From assembly GCF_001280845.1 (NCBI RefSeq), contig NZ_LGHP01000001.1, positions 4,137,093-4,201,092 on the forward strand: 64,000 nt of DNA, read 5' to 3'. Below are positions 1-9,303 of the stretch, one piece after another. Position numbers and translations under genes: made by a program. How positions within the stretch are numbered: the stretch's first letter is position 1; every line of letters starts with the position of its first letter. Source of the stretch: Bacillus sp. FJAT-28004 (GTDB taxonomy: Bacteria > Bacillota > Bacilli > Paenibacillales > Paenibacillaceae). The notes beneath the pieces are model-generated. The model saw nothing but the letters and a program-made list of their open reading frames with translations, searched no databases and had not been told where the DNA came from.

Positions 1-111
1 GCACAGCAGGTGTTTGAATATATGAGCGCGAACCGAGTGAAGACGATTCATTCTAATTATCCGACACTTGGCGATATTTTCGTAGAAGTAACAGGGAGGA
101 AACTATCATGA
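1..111 (+). CDS. ABC transporter ATP-binding protein, C-terminal end (partial)
   Basis: Only the last 36 codons of an open frame that enters from the left edge are present. The tail ends in a segment reading LGDIFVEVTGRKLS, which is the usual C-terminus of DrrA-type ATPases of drug or lipid ABC-2 exporters (family pattern: L-x-D-v-F-l-x-l-T-G). No Walker motif falls inside the window. Its TGA overlaps the ATG of the permease gene by the ATGA arrangement, so the two are translationally coupled and almost certainly form one exporter. The substrate cannot be told from this fragment. Confidence 0.8.
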   Translation, partial: AQQVFEYMSANRVKTIHSNYPTLGDIFVEVTGRKLS

Positions 112-818
112 CATTTTCAATGAAGCGTGTACTGGCTATTTTGCAGAAAGACTATAAAGACGTATCCCGAAATTTGTATGTTACTTCAACCATATTCATG
201 CCGTTACTTTTAGCTGCATTTTACGGAAACATGGGTGATATGACAATTTATACGCAATATATGATCATTAATATGACGTTTATTATGGTAGGAGCCTATG
301 TTCAATCGGCATTAGTCGCAGAAGAGAAAGAAAAAAACACGCTGCGTGGACTTACGCTGTCACCTGCTAGTATTTATGAGATCTTTTTAGGGAAAAGTTT
401 GTTAAGCATGATTGCGACCGGGGCTGTATTGCTTGGATCGATCTACTTGCTTGGGTATAGTCCTGCTAACACGCTCGTTATCGGTATTGCACTATTATTA
501 TCCTTGGTTTTTTATGTAGGGGTAGGCACATTTGTCGGATTGCTGACAAAGTCGGTTATGGAGGCTTCGGTTGCTATTTTGCCGCTAGTAGTTGTTTTTA
601 CTTGGGGAACTTCTCTCTCCATGTTTGCTGATGCGTTTCCGTTATTGTCCATCGTCTCCTATTTGCCAAATGCGCAGCTTGTAGAGTTGGCAAACGAAGT
701 GGAAAAGGGTGTAGGCTTCGCGGATGTTTGGCCTTACTTAGCCGTTATTGCGCTATGGATTGTTGGTATCTACTTATTGTGTGCATATTTTTACAAGAAA
801 CGTATGGTCGATGCTTAG
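108..818 (+). CDS. ABC-2 type transporter permease
   Basis: A 236-residue membrane protein with six predicted hydrophobic segments (about residues 25-40, 52-70, 97-117, 121-146, 153-173 and 208-229). After the second segment lies the motif EEKEKNTLRGL, the hallmark of ABC-2 permeases, where a charged stretch precedes 'tl..LPvs'. It would form the membrane channel for the ATPase whose end overlaps its start. Start ATG at 108 is set by GGGAGG at 94-99. The family exports drugs, antibiotics or lipids; nothing here narrows that. A GC-rich hairpin 34 bases downstream ends the unit. Confidence 0.85.
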   Translation: MTFSMKRVLAILQKDYKDVSRNLYVTSTIFMPLLLAAFYGNMGDMTIYTQYMIINMTFIMVGAYVQSALVAEEKEKNTLRGLTLSPASIYEIFLGKSLLSMIATGAVLLGSIYLLGYSPANTLVIGIALLLSLVFYVGVGTFVGLLTKSVMEASVAILPLVVVFTWGTSLSMFADAFPLLSIVSYLPNAQLVELANEVEKGVGFADVWPYLAVIALWIVGIYLLCAYFYKKRMVDA

Positions 819-851
819 AAGCTATTGATGATATGTACAACAGCAAACACA

Positions 852-880
852 ACCCGGTCGCATGCGGCCGGGTATTTCTG
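852..880 (+). terminator. Hairpin terminator after the ABC exporter
   Basis: Arms 852-860 and 865-873 pair over nine positions (ACCCGG with CCGGGT plus three inner pairs including one G-U), followed by the short T-rich stretch ATTTCT. The U tract is weak, so termination may be partial. Confidence 0.55.
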
Positions 881-979
881 CATGAGGCTAAATGTAAAAA
901 CAAGTAGAAGGATAGAAATGTAAATTCGAATCGAATAATTGTAAGTAAACGAATTCTCATGCATAATTGGTTTATATTG

Positions 980-993
980 TTATAGCGCTTATA
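980..993 (+). promoter_or_regulatory. Possible CcpA (cre-like) site before the first sensor operon
   Basis: TTATAGCGCTTATA has the AGCGCT core and matches most fixed positions of the Bacillus cre consensus TGWAARCGYTWNCA, but not the second, fourth and thirteenth. It lies 29 bases before the response-regulator start in an AT-rich promoter region. Catabolite control of a sugar-sensing operon would make sense, but the match is imperfect and I place no weight on it alone. Confidence 0.25.
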
Positions 994-1021
994 TTTATTT
1001 TTACAGACTGGAGAGGCTTCG

Positions 1022-2647
1022 ATGTATAAAGTAATTATTGTCGATGATGAAGCGGTTGTCCGAATCGGATTAAAAAATACAATCAATTGGAATGAGCATG
1101 GCTTCGAATTGATTGGTGATTACGCTAACGGTCGAGAGGCGTGGGATGCAGTAGAACTCGATCGGCCGGAGCTCGTTATTTCAGACATCAGTATGCCATT
1201 TATGGACGGATTAGAGTTGGCTGGTTTAATTTCCGCACAATTTCCTTATATAAAAATGATTATATTAACGGGCTATGACGAATTTGAATATGCGCAGCAG
1301 GCTATTCGGCTTAAAATTTCTGATTTCATTCTGAAACCGATTACAGCGCAAGAAATACGACAGCTGCTTGACCGGATTAAAGCAGAGATGGATGAAGAGA
1401 AGCAGCGCCGTGAAGATCTCGGCAGACTAAACAATCAGCTGGAGCACAGTCTACCACTGCTTAAGGAGAGATTTCTTGAGCGTTTAGTAGCGGTTGGCCT
1501 AGGGAAAGTGGAAATCGCAGAACGATTTGCGTATTTCAACCTTCCTCCGATCTCACCGCTATATTTGGTCATGGTCGTAGACATCGACGATTTCGGCGAC
1601 CGAGAGCTGCCTTCCTATGAACATGACGTCGAGTTTTTGCGATTTGCAGCTTACGATATTTTTAAAGAGACGCTGGATCGAGAGCATGTGCTTACCTTCC
1701 GTACAAGGGAGGAGAGGATGGTTGCGATTATTTTTGGCGATGACAATGAGAGCCTCTTATATGAGCAAGGATTTTCGCTTGCTGAGGAGGTTCGCTATCA
1801 TATTGAGAAATATTTGAAGTTTACCGTGACAATAGGAATTGGCAGAACATGCATACTTGCTGAACAGCTGCCGTTATCCTACAAGAGTGCTTTGTCTGTA
1901 CTAGACTATCGTTTTCTGCTAGGCAAAAATAGGGTGCTAAGTATTATCGATATAGAAGGAAAACCTTCCGGTTATATGCCGCTGAGCCAAGACCTCGATC
2001 GCAAGCTGGCTGCCGCTGTCAAAACAGGCGCCATTCAAGAAGCCTACCAATTGATTGAACAAGGGGTAGCTGAGCTAAAGACTTCGCTCGTTCCCGTAGA
2101 AGCATGCATGCTGCAAATGCAAAAGGTTGTTTTATCGCTCATGAACTCCATACAGGAGCTAGCCATTCACGAGCAGGAGCCTTCCTACGATCAACAAATG
2201 AAGCTGATGAACGTGTTCAAATTCAAGACGCTTGATGAGGTAGAAATTTGGCTAAAAGATATGGTAAGCTCCGTCATTTCTACTATAGCAGATAATCGTA
2301 ATTATTTGACAAACATGCAAATCCACCGTGCAGTAGCGTACATCGATACAAACTATGCGAATGAAAAGATGTCATTGCAGGACTTATGCCGTCATGTGCT
2401 CATGAGTTCAAGCTATTTCAGCCTCGTGTTCAAGCAGCATACAGGAGAGACATTTATTGAATATTTAACTGGTGTAAGAGTCGCTAAGGCGAAGGAGCTG
2501 CTTCATCATTCAGCATTGAAGCTGTATGAAATTGCGGAGCAAGTCGGGTATAAGGACCCGAATTATTTCAGCATTTTATTTAAGAAGCATACAGGCATCA
2601 CGCCGAAGGATTACCGAGAGAAACAAATAAAGGGGAGCGGAGCCTAA
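1022..2647 (+). CDS. YesN-type response regulator, AraC family output
   Basis: A 541-residue two-component regulator. The N-terminal receiver domain (about 1-120) shows the acidic pair D8-D9, phospho-acceptor D55 in ISDISMPFMDG, and the conserved lysine in FILKPI. A middle region of about 300 residues has no family I recognise. Two AraC-type helix-turn-helix motifs fill residues 430-535, with the second-helix signature AEQVGYKDPNYFSILFKKHTG. Start ATG at 1022 follows GGAGAGG. The kinase gene starts one base after its stop, so the pair is co-expressed. YesN regulators typically activate neighbouring CUT1 sugar transporter genes, here those at 5463-10149. Confidence 0.9.
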   Translation: MYKVIIVDDEAVVRIGLKNTINWNEHGFELIGDYANGREAWDAVELDRPELVISDISMPFMDGLELAGLISAQFPYIKMIILTGYDEFEYAQQAIRLKISDFILKPITAQEIRQLLDRIKAEMDEEKQRREDLGRLNNQLEHSLPLLKERFLERLVAVGLGKVEIAERFAYFNLPPISPLYLVMVVDIDDFGDRELPSYEHDVEFLRFAAYDIFKETLDREHVLTFRTREERMVAIIFGDDNESLLYEQGFSLAEEVRYHIEKYLKFTVTIGIGRTCILAEQLPLSYKSALSVLDYRFLLGKNRVLSIIDIEGKPSGYMPLSQDLDRKLAAAVKTGAIQEAYQLIEQGVAELKTSLVPVEACMLQMQKVVLSLMNSIQELAIHEQEPSYDQQMKLMNVFKFKTLDEVEIWLKDMVSSVISTIADNRNYLTNMQIHRAVAYIDTNYANEKMSLQDLCRHVLMSSSYFSLVFKQHTGETFIEYLTGVRVAKAKELLHHSALKLYEIAEQVGYKDPNYFSILFKKHTGITPKDYREKQIKGSGA

Positions 2648-2648
2648 C

Positions 2649-4433
2649 ATGCTCAAAGATCGGTTCTTTCCTTTATTTCCGCTGAAAAGCATTCAATCGA
2701 ATATATCTTTGGCTTTTTCCATGCTGATTTTGGCTGCCATTGTATTAACAAGCCTAGTAAGCTATCAGGTTTCCGTAGCGGCAGTAGAGCGAAATTCGAA
2801 GGGCTACATTGAGGAAATTATTAAGCAGGTCAATTTAAACATTCAATCGTATGTCGACAACATGGAAAATATATCACTGCTCGCTTTAACGAATAAGGAC
2901 GTCAAGTATTACATATCGGACAACAACTTCATCAGCGCAGAGAACCGTCGCACATACGAGAAGCAAATTTCCGACTTGTTCCAGGCGATTTTGTATACGC
3001 GCAAGGACATCGCCTCGATCATGGTATTTGGATACATTGGGCGATTTGTTTCTGACCGAAGAATTACTACCTTAAACCCCAATACGACGCTGGAGGATCA
3101 AGCATGGTATCAGCTGGCAAAAGCAGCAGGTGGCAGATCCGTCGTTTCTGCTCCTCATGTGCAAAACCTAATCGAGAACGAATACCGCTGGGTCGTTTCT
3201 CTGAGTCGAGAGCTTAAGAGCACAGATGGGATTAAGGCGGATGGCGTGCTTCTTGTTGATCTCAACTTAAGTGTCATTAATGATATTTGCGAAAACATCA
3301 ACCTCGGCAAAAAAGGTTATCTCTTCATCGTGGATAACGAGGGTCATATCGTCTATCATCCGCAGCAACAGCTCATCGACAGTAAACTGCGTACGGAGCG
3401 AATTGCAGAAGTTCTGCGGGCTCCAAGTGGTCACTCCTTTGTAGCGAATGAGAGTGGAGATAAACGTATCTATTCCGTGCAGGATACGAACTTCGGATGG
3501 AGAATTGCCGGGGTTGCCTATTCTGATGATTTGATTGCGAGCAAAGAAGGGCTGCGTAATTCCATTATCTTTTATTCCTTATGCGGTTTAGCTATTTCCT
3601 TGCTTATTTCCGTAGGATTGTCACATCGCTTATCCAAGCCTATTAAAGTATTGCAATCCGATATGAAGCAAGTGGAGAAAGGAAACTTCAATATTCAGAC
3701 GGAAATTGGTCAAATGAATGAAATTGGTCAGCTGGGACGATCTTTTAATTTAATGGTCAGCAGAACCAAGTTTCTGATGGAGGAAACGATTCTAAATCAG
3801 GAAAACAAGCGAAAGAGCGAGCTGCTGCTGCTTCAATCGCAAATCAATCCCCATTTTCTATACAATACGCTCGATTCGATTGTGTGGATGGCCGAGCAGA
3901 AGCAGCATGAGGAGGTCGTTCTTATGACATCCGCTTTAGCTAAGCTGTTCCGAGCAAGCATTACGAAGGAAAAAGAGCTGGTACCGATTCGAGTGGAAAT
4001 TGAACATATTACGAACTACTTGCTTATACAGAAAATGCGCTATAACGATGAGCTCAATTATGTCATCGATATGGATGAATCAATTCTAGGCTATAAAACG
4101 TTAAAAATATTGCTTCAGCCATTTGTTGAAAATGCGATCTATCATGGCATACGGAACATGTACGGCATGGATGATGGATTAATTACGATACGCGGAAGGC
4201 AGGCAGGCGATCAAATTATATTTGAGGTAGAGGATAACGGACAAGGGATGTCACAGGAGCAGCTGGGGAAACTTCTCTACAGCAATAAGGATGATAACGG
4301 CAATCAAGGCATCGGTATACGCAACGTAAACGAGCGAATCAAGCTGTATTTTGGGCATGAGTATGGCATCCAAATTCGCAGCGAAATTGAAGAGGGTACC
4401 TGTATTACGATCGTAATACCGAAACTCGATTAA
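2649..4433 (+). CDS. YesM-type sensor histidine kinase
   Basis: A 594-residue membrane kinase. Order: TM1 about 20-42; an extracytoplasmic sensor region of about 260 residues (dCache-like); TM2 about 308-327; HAMP linker; His_kinase domain with phospho-acceptor H402 in QINPHFLYN; and HATPase with LQPFVENA (N box) and DNGQGM (G1), ending in GIGIRNVNERI. This layout is the standard LytS/YesM class that partners AraC-type response regulators. Its regulator lies directly upstream and a membrane-anchored sugar-binding protein directly downstream. In the XylFII-LytS-YesN type of system such a binding protein presents the sugar to the kinase, and I infer the same here. Confidence 0.9.
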   Translation: MLKDRFFPLFPLKSIQSNISLAFSMLILAAIVLTSLVSYQVSVAAVERNSKGYIEEIIKQVNLNIQSYVDNMENISLLALTNKDVKYYISDNNFISAENRRTYEKQISDLFQAILYTRKDIASIMVFGYIGRFVSDRRITTLNPNTTLEDQAWYQLAKAAGGRSVVSAPHVQNLIENEYRWVVSLSRELKSTDGIKADGVLLVDLNLSVINDICENINLGKKGYLFIVDNEGHIVYHPQQQLIDSKLRTERIAEVLRAPSGHSFVANESGDKRIYSVQDTNFGWRIAGVAYSDDLIASKEGLRNSIIFYSLCGLAISLLISVGLSHRLSKPIKVLQSDMKQVEKGNFNIQTEIGQMNEIGQLGRSFNLMVSRTKFLMEETILNQENKRKSELLLLQSQINPHFLYNTLDSIVWMAEQKQHEEVVLMTSALAKLFRASITKEKELVPIRVEIEHITNYLLIQKMRYNDELNYVIDMDESILGYKTLKILLQPFVENAIYHGIRNMYGMDDGLITIRGRQAGDQIIFEVEDNGQGMSQEQLGKLLYSNKDDNGNQGIGIRNVNERIKLYFGHEYGIQIRSEIEEGTCITIVIPKLD

Positions 4434-4446
4434 GGGGAGCAAAATA

Positions 4447-5433
4447 ATGCGAAAGCATCGATTTACGCTGTGGCTAGTCCTGGCAATTGCGATGATTGCC
4501 ATCTATTTTGTATTCAACTTTAATCTGCTTTTTGGCGTTAACCATGAGGAGAAAAATGTTACGGTTATTTTGAAGTCCTTAAATATTCGTCTTGATTTCT
4601 GGCAGGCCGTAAATCAGGGAGCAGAAGCAGCAGCCAAGGAAACAGGATTGAACTTGAGCGTAGAAGGTCCGCTTGTAGAAGGCGACTCCAATGCTCAGAT
4701 TCAAATTTTGGAGGATGCCATTGCGCGAAAACCGCAAGCCATTGTTATTGATACGGTGATGGATCATCGAATGCCCGCCATACTTGCCAAAGCACGTGCA
4801 GCAGGCATCAAGCTGGTCATTATTAATCATTCCCCGAATATGAAGCCTACTCCCATCATTGTCTCTAGTGACCATAGGGAAGCAGGACGATTAGCGGGGC
4901 AAACCTCCATTGAAGAAACGGACGGTGATCCGAATATTGCCGTTATTAGCGATCATGCTAATTCGATCATTTCTCAAGAGAGGCTGGAGGGCATGCAGCT
5001 TGCATTGAAGGGCTACAAAGACAGCGCAATGGAAACCTATTATGCAGATGATTCCGAGGATCAGGCCTATGAAATTGCTAAGCGGCTGCTTAGGAGTGAT
5101 TCCCGCGTCAATACGTTTATTACGCTCAATCAATCTGCTTCGCAGGGTGTTGCAAAGTTATTAAAAGAGTATAACAAGACGGGCACCATTAATCTCATTG
5201 GATTTGATAGCACAAGTGATGAAGTCCAATTGCTGGAATCCGGCATGATGACAGCTTCGATTGTGCAGAAGCCATTTAATATGGGCTATCTTGGCGTGAA
5301 AGCGGCGCTAAAGCTAATTAATGGAGAAAAAATCGATCTCATTACTTACGTTGAATCCAATGTCATTACGAAAGATAATATGTACACAACGGAGAATCAG
5401 AAGCTGCTGTTCCCATTCATTACTAATAAGTAG
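4447..5433 (+). CDS. Membrane-anchored ribose-type sugar-binding sensor protein
   Basis: A 328-residue protein of the periplasmic-binding-protein/LacI sugar-binding fold. One N-terminal hydrophobic segment (about 8-30) has no lipobox, so it is probably an uncleaved anchor holding the domain outside the cell. The two-lobed fold is recognisable from VTVILKSLNIRLDFWQAV, the segment ARKPQAIVIDTV, GIKLVIINH and the late segment TINLIGFDSTSDE. The gene follows the kinase by 13 bases with GGGGAG before the ATG. No ribose-type permease or ATPase is adjacent. I therefore infer a sensing rather than transport role, as the third component with the YesM/YesN pair. The ligand is unknown. Confidence 0.75.
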   Translation: MRKHRFTLWLVLAIAMIAIYFVFNFNLLFGVNHEEKNVTVILKSLNIRLDFWQAVNQGAEAAAKETGLNLSVEGPLVEGDSNAQIQILEDAIARKPQAIVIDTVMDHRMPAILAKARAAGIKLVIINHSPNMKPTPIIVSSDHREAGRLAGQTSIEETDGDPNIAVISDHANSIISQERLEGMQLALKGYKDSAMETYYADDSEDQAYEIAKRLLRSDSRVNTFITLNQSASQGVAKLLKEYNKTGTINLIGFDSTSDEVQLLESGMMTASIVQKPFNMGYLGVKAALKLINGEKIDLITYVESNVITKDNMYTTENQKLLFPFITNK

Positions 5434-5462
5434 ATCCCTATTCGGAAGGATAATATAACCCT

Positions 5463-6746
5463 ATGCAGCAAAAATGGTATGGAGTAAAACCTCCTATGGT
5501 GGCTGTCAGCCTCTTGTTAACCACGCTTATTTTCTCTTCATGTATGAATGCGAGTCCAGAACCAGTTGCCACTCCCAAGGAGGAGCGGGCATTAATCCGG
5601 TTTGTCGCCTCTGAATACAGCACGGAAACGAAGCCGCTGCTTGAGAAACTTGTGAAAGAGTTTGAGAGGAAGAACCCTTTAATCGATGTGGAGCTGCAAG
5701 TAGCCAACTGGGATATACTCGATGGAATCTATACGACGATGATTAGCAAGAATCAGCCTCCCGATCTTTTGAATACAAATGTGTATGCCCATTATGCCAA
5801 GGATGGCTTGCTAAATAATATGGATGATATTATATCGCCTGAACTAGCGAATAGGCTGTATCCGAATTTAGTAGACATGGATCAGATAGACGGTGTACAA
5901 TACGCCATTCCATACGTGGCCACTACACGGAATTTATACTATAACAAGGATTTGTTCCGAAAAGCGGGCATTGCTGCTCCTCCAACAACATGGTCGGAGC
6001 TGGAACAGGCCGCTATTAAAATTAAAGCGCTTGGAGCAGCGGACGGATTCGGTATTGACCTATCGGACAATGAGACGCAGGCAACTTTGTCTTATATCTT
6101 TTTTGGCTCGGGCGGTGATTGGATTAAAGATGGGAAATGGGCGATTAATTCACCGGCCAATGTTGAAGGGTTATCCTTTTTTAAAGAGCTGTTTGATAAA
6201 GGCTTGACTGAACCTGAACCAAATAGTACGACTCGCGACGAGAAGCAGCGTATCATGGGCGGGGGCCAGCTCGCTATGATGATATCCGGTAATTATTTCT
6301 CGGCCGTCGTCCCCAACGAGTTTCCGGAGCTGCAATGGGGAAAGGGTCCGATTCCAGTAAAGGATGGTACACCGCCTATTACGTTTGGAGTGCATGATCT
6401 GCTTGTCTCCTTCAAAACCGATCATACAAACCAAGAAGCATTGTCCAAGTTTCTCGACTTCCTATATGAAGATCGTGCTTATGAAGAAATGATTAAACGC
6501 GAAGGTTTTCTTCCCGTTACGACGACAGTAGGCACCCGGTTATCTGAGAAGAGCGAAGAGACCAAAAGTGATTTAGAAGCGTTAAGCAAAGCGAGATTTT
6601 ATCCGGCGAAGGAGCCTTCCTGGCAAGCTGTACTCGATTATACCCGTAAGCTGGGAGAAGCCGTTCTGTATGAGCAAATGACTCCGAAAGCGGCATTAGA
6701 CGAACTGCAGTCTTTTGCCGAAAGTAAAAGTAATCAACAAAATTGA
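5463..6746 (+). CDS. Extracellular solute-binding lipoprotein (CUT1 family 1), first of two
   Basis: A 427-residue exported binding protein. The signal segment ends in FSSC with Cys27 as the probable lipid-modified residue; phenylalanine at -3 is unusual for a lipobox. The mature part reads as a family 1 solute-binding protein (WDILDGIYTTMISKNQPPDL, then VATTRNLYYNKDLF and the PTTWSELEQAA motif). It follows the membrane-anchored sensor by 29 bases and has no permease of its own next to it. A second binding protein and two permeases follow after 170 bases. It could be an alternative receptor for the same transporter or a ligand presenter for the sensor system. Confidence 0.8.
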   Translation: MQQKWYGVKPPMVAVSLLLTTLIFSSCMNASPEPVATPKEERALIRFVASEYSTETKPLLEKLVKEFERKNPLIDVELQVANWDILDGIYTTMISKNQPPDLLNTNVYAHYAKDGLLNNMDDIISPELANRLYPNLVDMDQIDGVQYAIPYVATTRNLYYNKDLFRKAGIAAPPTTWSELEQAAIKIKALGAADGFGIDLSDNETQATLSYIFFGSGGDWIKDGKWAINSPANVEGLSFFKELFDKGLTEPEPNSTTRDEKQRIMGGGQLAMMISGNYFSAVVPNEFPELQWGKGPIPVKDGTPPITFGVHDLLVSFKTDHTNQEALSKFLDFLYEDRAYEEMIKREGFLPVTTTVGTRLSEKSEETKSDLEALSKARFYPAKEPSWQAVLDYTRKLGEAVLYEQMTPKAALDELQSFAESKSNQQN

Positions 6747-6934
6747 CCAACATTGATGTTTTAGATCAAATAATGGGCTTTGCATGCTCGAAACAGAAGA
6801 TAATAAAGAATATATGGAAGATATTCAATAGAGATTATAGCCCTCCCAATTTATGATGAAATTACACGATGGAGCTGCAATAGGAGCCCATAAGTACTGT
6901 GTAAAAAACATCATTTTTGGGAGGGTTTGCTTTA

Positions 6935-8299
6935 ATGATTATGAAGAAAAAGATTGCCGCGCTTGGTATCGCCGTTATTTTGGCTGCCGTTTCGCTAGTT
7001 GGATGTGGCTCTAATAGCAATAATGGTGGAGCAGCCACTAATGCACCTACAAAGGAGCCTGCTGCTGAAGCTACGGACGCACCAGCTACCGACAATACGG
7101 TTAAACTAACTGGCGACTTCGAAATTCAATATTTTGTAGGCGGGTATGGCGATAAATGGTGGAAAAAAGTTATTGCTGATTTCCAAGCTGCGAATCCGGA
7201 GCTGAACATTAAAGAATCCGCAGGACCAAAAATTAATGATCAAAACAGACCTCGCTGGATCGGCGGCAACCCGCCAGATTTCGTATACATCGATGGTCCG
7301 GTATTAAATGATCGTCAAATGGTCGAAGACGGCCAGCTGGAAGATTTGACGGAATGGCTGAAAGATGCCAAAAACGTTGACGGTGATCTGATTGCCGACA
7401 TTTTGGCTCAACCCGCTCAACAATTTGACGGTAAAGTATACAACATTCCGCTCGTATTGAACTCATGGGGTGTTTTCTGGAACAAAGCGCTCTTTAAGGA
7501 AAAGGGTTGGGCTGAACCAACGGACTTCCCATCCTTCCTTGATGTAAGCGAAAAAATTAAAGCAGACGGCATTACGCCTTTCATTCACACGGGTAAATAT
7601 CCGTACTATATCAACGGCTCGTTCCTGTATCCAGCCATCGTGTCGGCAAACAACAATGATTTCTCCATTCTTCAAGATATGGCAGCTAACAAAGTAGAAG
7701 CTTTTGAAAGCCCTGCCGTTCTTGCTGCTTTGAACAAAATCGTCGCCATGCGCGATAAGGATTACATCGATAAAGCTTCCATCCAAATCAATCACACGGA
7801 TTCACAAATGCTGTTCCTGCAAAACAAAGATGCTTTCATTGTGAATGGATTATGGCTGCCTAACGAAATGGCGAAAGACGTTCCTGCTGGCTTTGACTTT
7901 GGTTTCATTCCTTCCATTACGCAAGAAGCTGGCGGCAAAGTGGTTGCTAACACTTCCACAGCTACAGTTGCTATTGCTAAAAAAGCGAAAAACAAAGAGG
8001 CGGCTAAAGCGTTCTTGCAGTTCATTTTCTCGAAAGATCAAGCTTCGCAATGGGCTGAGTTAAGCGGCGCTCCTTCTAACATTAAAGGCGACATCAGCAG
8101 CTCCAATGCGCCAAGCCATGTTAAAGATGCTGCTAAATATTTGACAGATCCTAACACAGTTGTTATTCCGACAATTACGTATAACGCTGACGTTGATAAA
8201 GCGATGATGGATGCAACAGATGCACTGACTATTAGCAAGATTACGCCTGAAGAGTGGGTTAAGCGGGTAACTGATGTGGTGAAAAAGGTTAGCAAATAA
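6935..8299 (+). CDS. Extracellular solute-binding lipoprotein (CUT1 family 1), second of two
   Basis: A 454-residue sugar-binding lipoprotein. The signal peptide has a standard lipobox, LVGC, with Cys24, followed by a Ser/Asn/Gly/Ala-rich linker and then a family 1 binding domain (NPPDFVYIDGP, VYNIPLVLNSWGVFWNKALF, and the hinge region KAFLQFIFSKDQASQWAELSG). The frame is open further back to a TTG at 6917, but GGGAGGG at 6919-6926 sits inside that extension and points to ATG 6935 (spacing eight). It is the receptor for the two permeases downstream. A strong hairpin separates it from them, as in malE-malF type operons. Confidence 0.88.
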   Translation: MIMKKKIAALGIAVILAAVSLVGCGSNSNNGGAATNAPTKEPAAEATDAPATDNTVKLTGDFEIQYFVGGYGDKWWKKVIADFQAANPELNIKESAGPKINDQNRPRWIGGNPPDFVYIDGPVLNDRQMVEDGQLEDLTEWLKDAKNVDGDLIADILAQPAQQFDGKVYNIPLVLNSWGVFWNKALFKEKGWAEPTDFPSFLDVSEKIKADGITPFIHTGKYPYYINGSFLYPAIVSANNNDFSILQDMAANKVEAFESPAVLAALNKIVAMRDKDYIDKASIQINHTDSQMLFLQNKDAFIVNGLWLPNEMAKDVPAGFDFGFIPSITQEAGGKVVANTSTATVAIAKKAKNKEAAKAFLQFIFSKDQASQWAELSGAPSNIKGDISSSNAPSHVKDAAKYLTDPNTVVIPTITYNADVDKAMMDATDALTISKITPEEWVKRVTDVVKKVSK

Positions 8300-8323
8300 A
8301 TAAGCCTTCAAAAGATTGACGGC

Positions 8324-8360
8324 AGCGATTGATCGAGGCATAACGCCTCGATCAATCGCT
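8324..8360 (+). repeat. Intercistronic hairpin between binding protein and permease
   Basis: A perfect 16-base inverted repeat (8324-8339 with 8345-8360) and loop ATAAC, located 25 bases after the binding-protein stop. No U tract follows, so it is more likely an mRNA 3'-end stabiliser or processing site than a true terminator. It should keep binding-protein mRNA in excess over permease mRNA. The long frame upstream of the permease start is simply this hairpin being read through. Confidence 0.8.
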
Positions 8361-8387
8361 GTGAATTTACTCGGAGGGATGGAAAGT

Positions 8388-9290
8388 ATGAACTCAGGGA
8401 CAGTAAAATGGCAGAGAAATATATTTATCGCATCATTCATCATCCCAACTCTTTTATTTTTCGGCGTATTTACAATCTATCCGGTTGTGCAAAGCTTGTA
8501 TTATTCATTTTTTGACTGGTCCGGCATGTCAGAGACAAAAACATTTGTTGGTTTTGATAATTTCAAAGAGATGTTCCATGATCCCATTGTGTGGAGAGCG
8601 ATCGGCAACGACTATTTCCTTGTTGCTGGCAAAGTAATCGGCATTATGCTTCTCGCGACGTTTTTTGCAGTAGCGCTTACCAGGTTCGGCTTCAAACTGG
8701 CTGGATTTTTTCGGTCGATTTTCTTCATTCCGAATGTAATTTCCGTCGTTGTTATTGGCGTATTGTGGAATTTCATATATAATCCGCAAATTGGCTTCTT
8801 GAATGCGTTTTTGTCGTTATTCACAAGTGAAAAAGTATCGATAACATGGCTTGGCTTCTCTGATCATACGATCTGGATGCTTCTGCCTCCAGCCATTTGG
8901 GCGGGTATCGGGTTTTATATGATTCTTCTCATCGCTGCCATTCAAAGTATTCCTGCATCGTATTTTGAAGCGGCAAGCATTGAGGGTGCAGGTGAGTGGA
9001 AACAGTTCTGGAGCATAACACTCCCTCTCGTATGGGAGCAAATGAAAGTATCCATTCTTAACATCATGATGACTACGCTTAACGGTTCCTTCGTTATTGT
9101 ATGGATTATGACAGAAGGTGGACCGGATAACAGCACACAGGTTATGGGCTCCTATTTGTATCAAATGGCATTCCGTCAATTTCACTTCGGGTATGGTGCT
9201 TCGATAGGGTTTATCATCTTGGTCCTGTCCTTAATTACGACAATCGTACTTCAACGGTTAATGCGTCATGACCCCGTTGAGATGAGCTAA
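8388..9290 (+). CDS. CUT1 sugar ABC transporter permease (MalF/UgpA type)
   Basis: A 300-residue membrane protein with six hydrophobic segments. The cytoplasmic EAA loop reads YFEAASIEGAGEWKQFWSIT, the contact site for the ATPase. I place the start at ATG 8388, nine bases after GGAGGG (8373-8378); ATG 8379 touches that site and is too close, and the longer frame runs through the hairpin. It pairs with the next gene as the heterodimeric channel. No ATPase gene is nearby, which is usual in Bacillota, where a shared MsmX-type ATPase serves several CUT1 transporters. The substrate is probably an oligosaccharide. Confidence 0.88.
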   Translation: MNSGTVKWQRNIFIASFIIPTLLFFGVFTIYPVVQSLYYSFFDWSGMSETKTFVGFDNFKEMFHDPIVWRAIGNDYFLVAGKVIGIMLLATFFAVALTRFGFKLAGFFRSIFFIPNVISVVVIGVLWNFIYNPQIGFLNAFLSLFTSEKVSITWLGFSDHTIWMLLPPAIWAGIGFYMILLIAAIQSIPASYFEAASIEGAGEWKQFWSITLPLVWEQMKVSILNIMMTTLNGSFVIVWIMTEGGPDNSTQVMGSYLYQMAFRQFHFGYGASIGFIILVLSLITTIVLQRLMRHDPVEMS

Positions 9291-9303
9291 GGGGGATAAA
9301 GAG

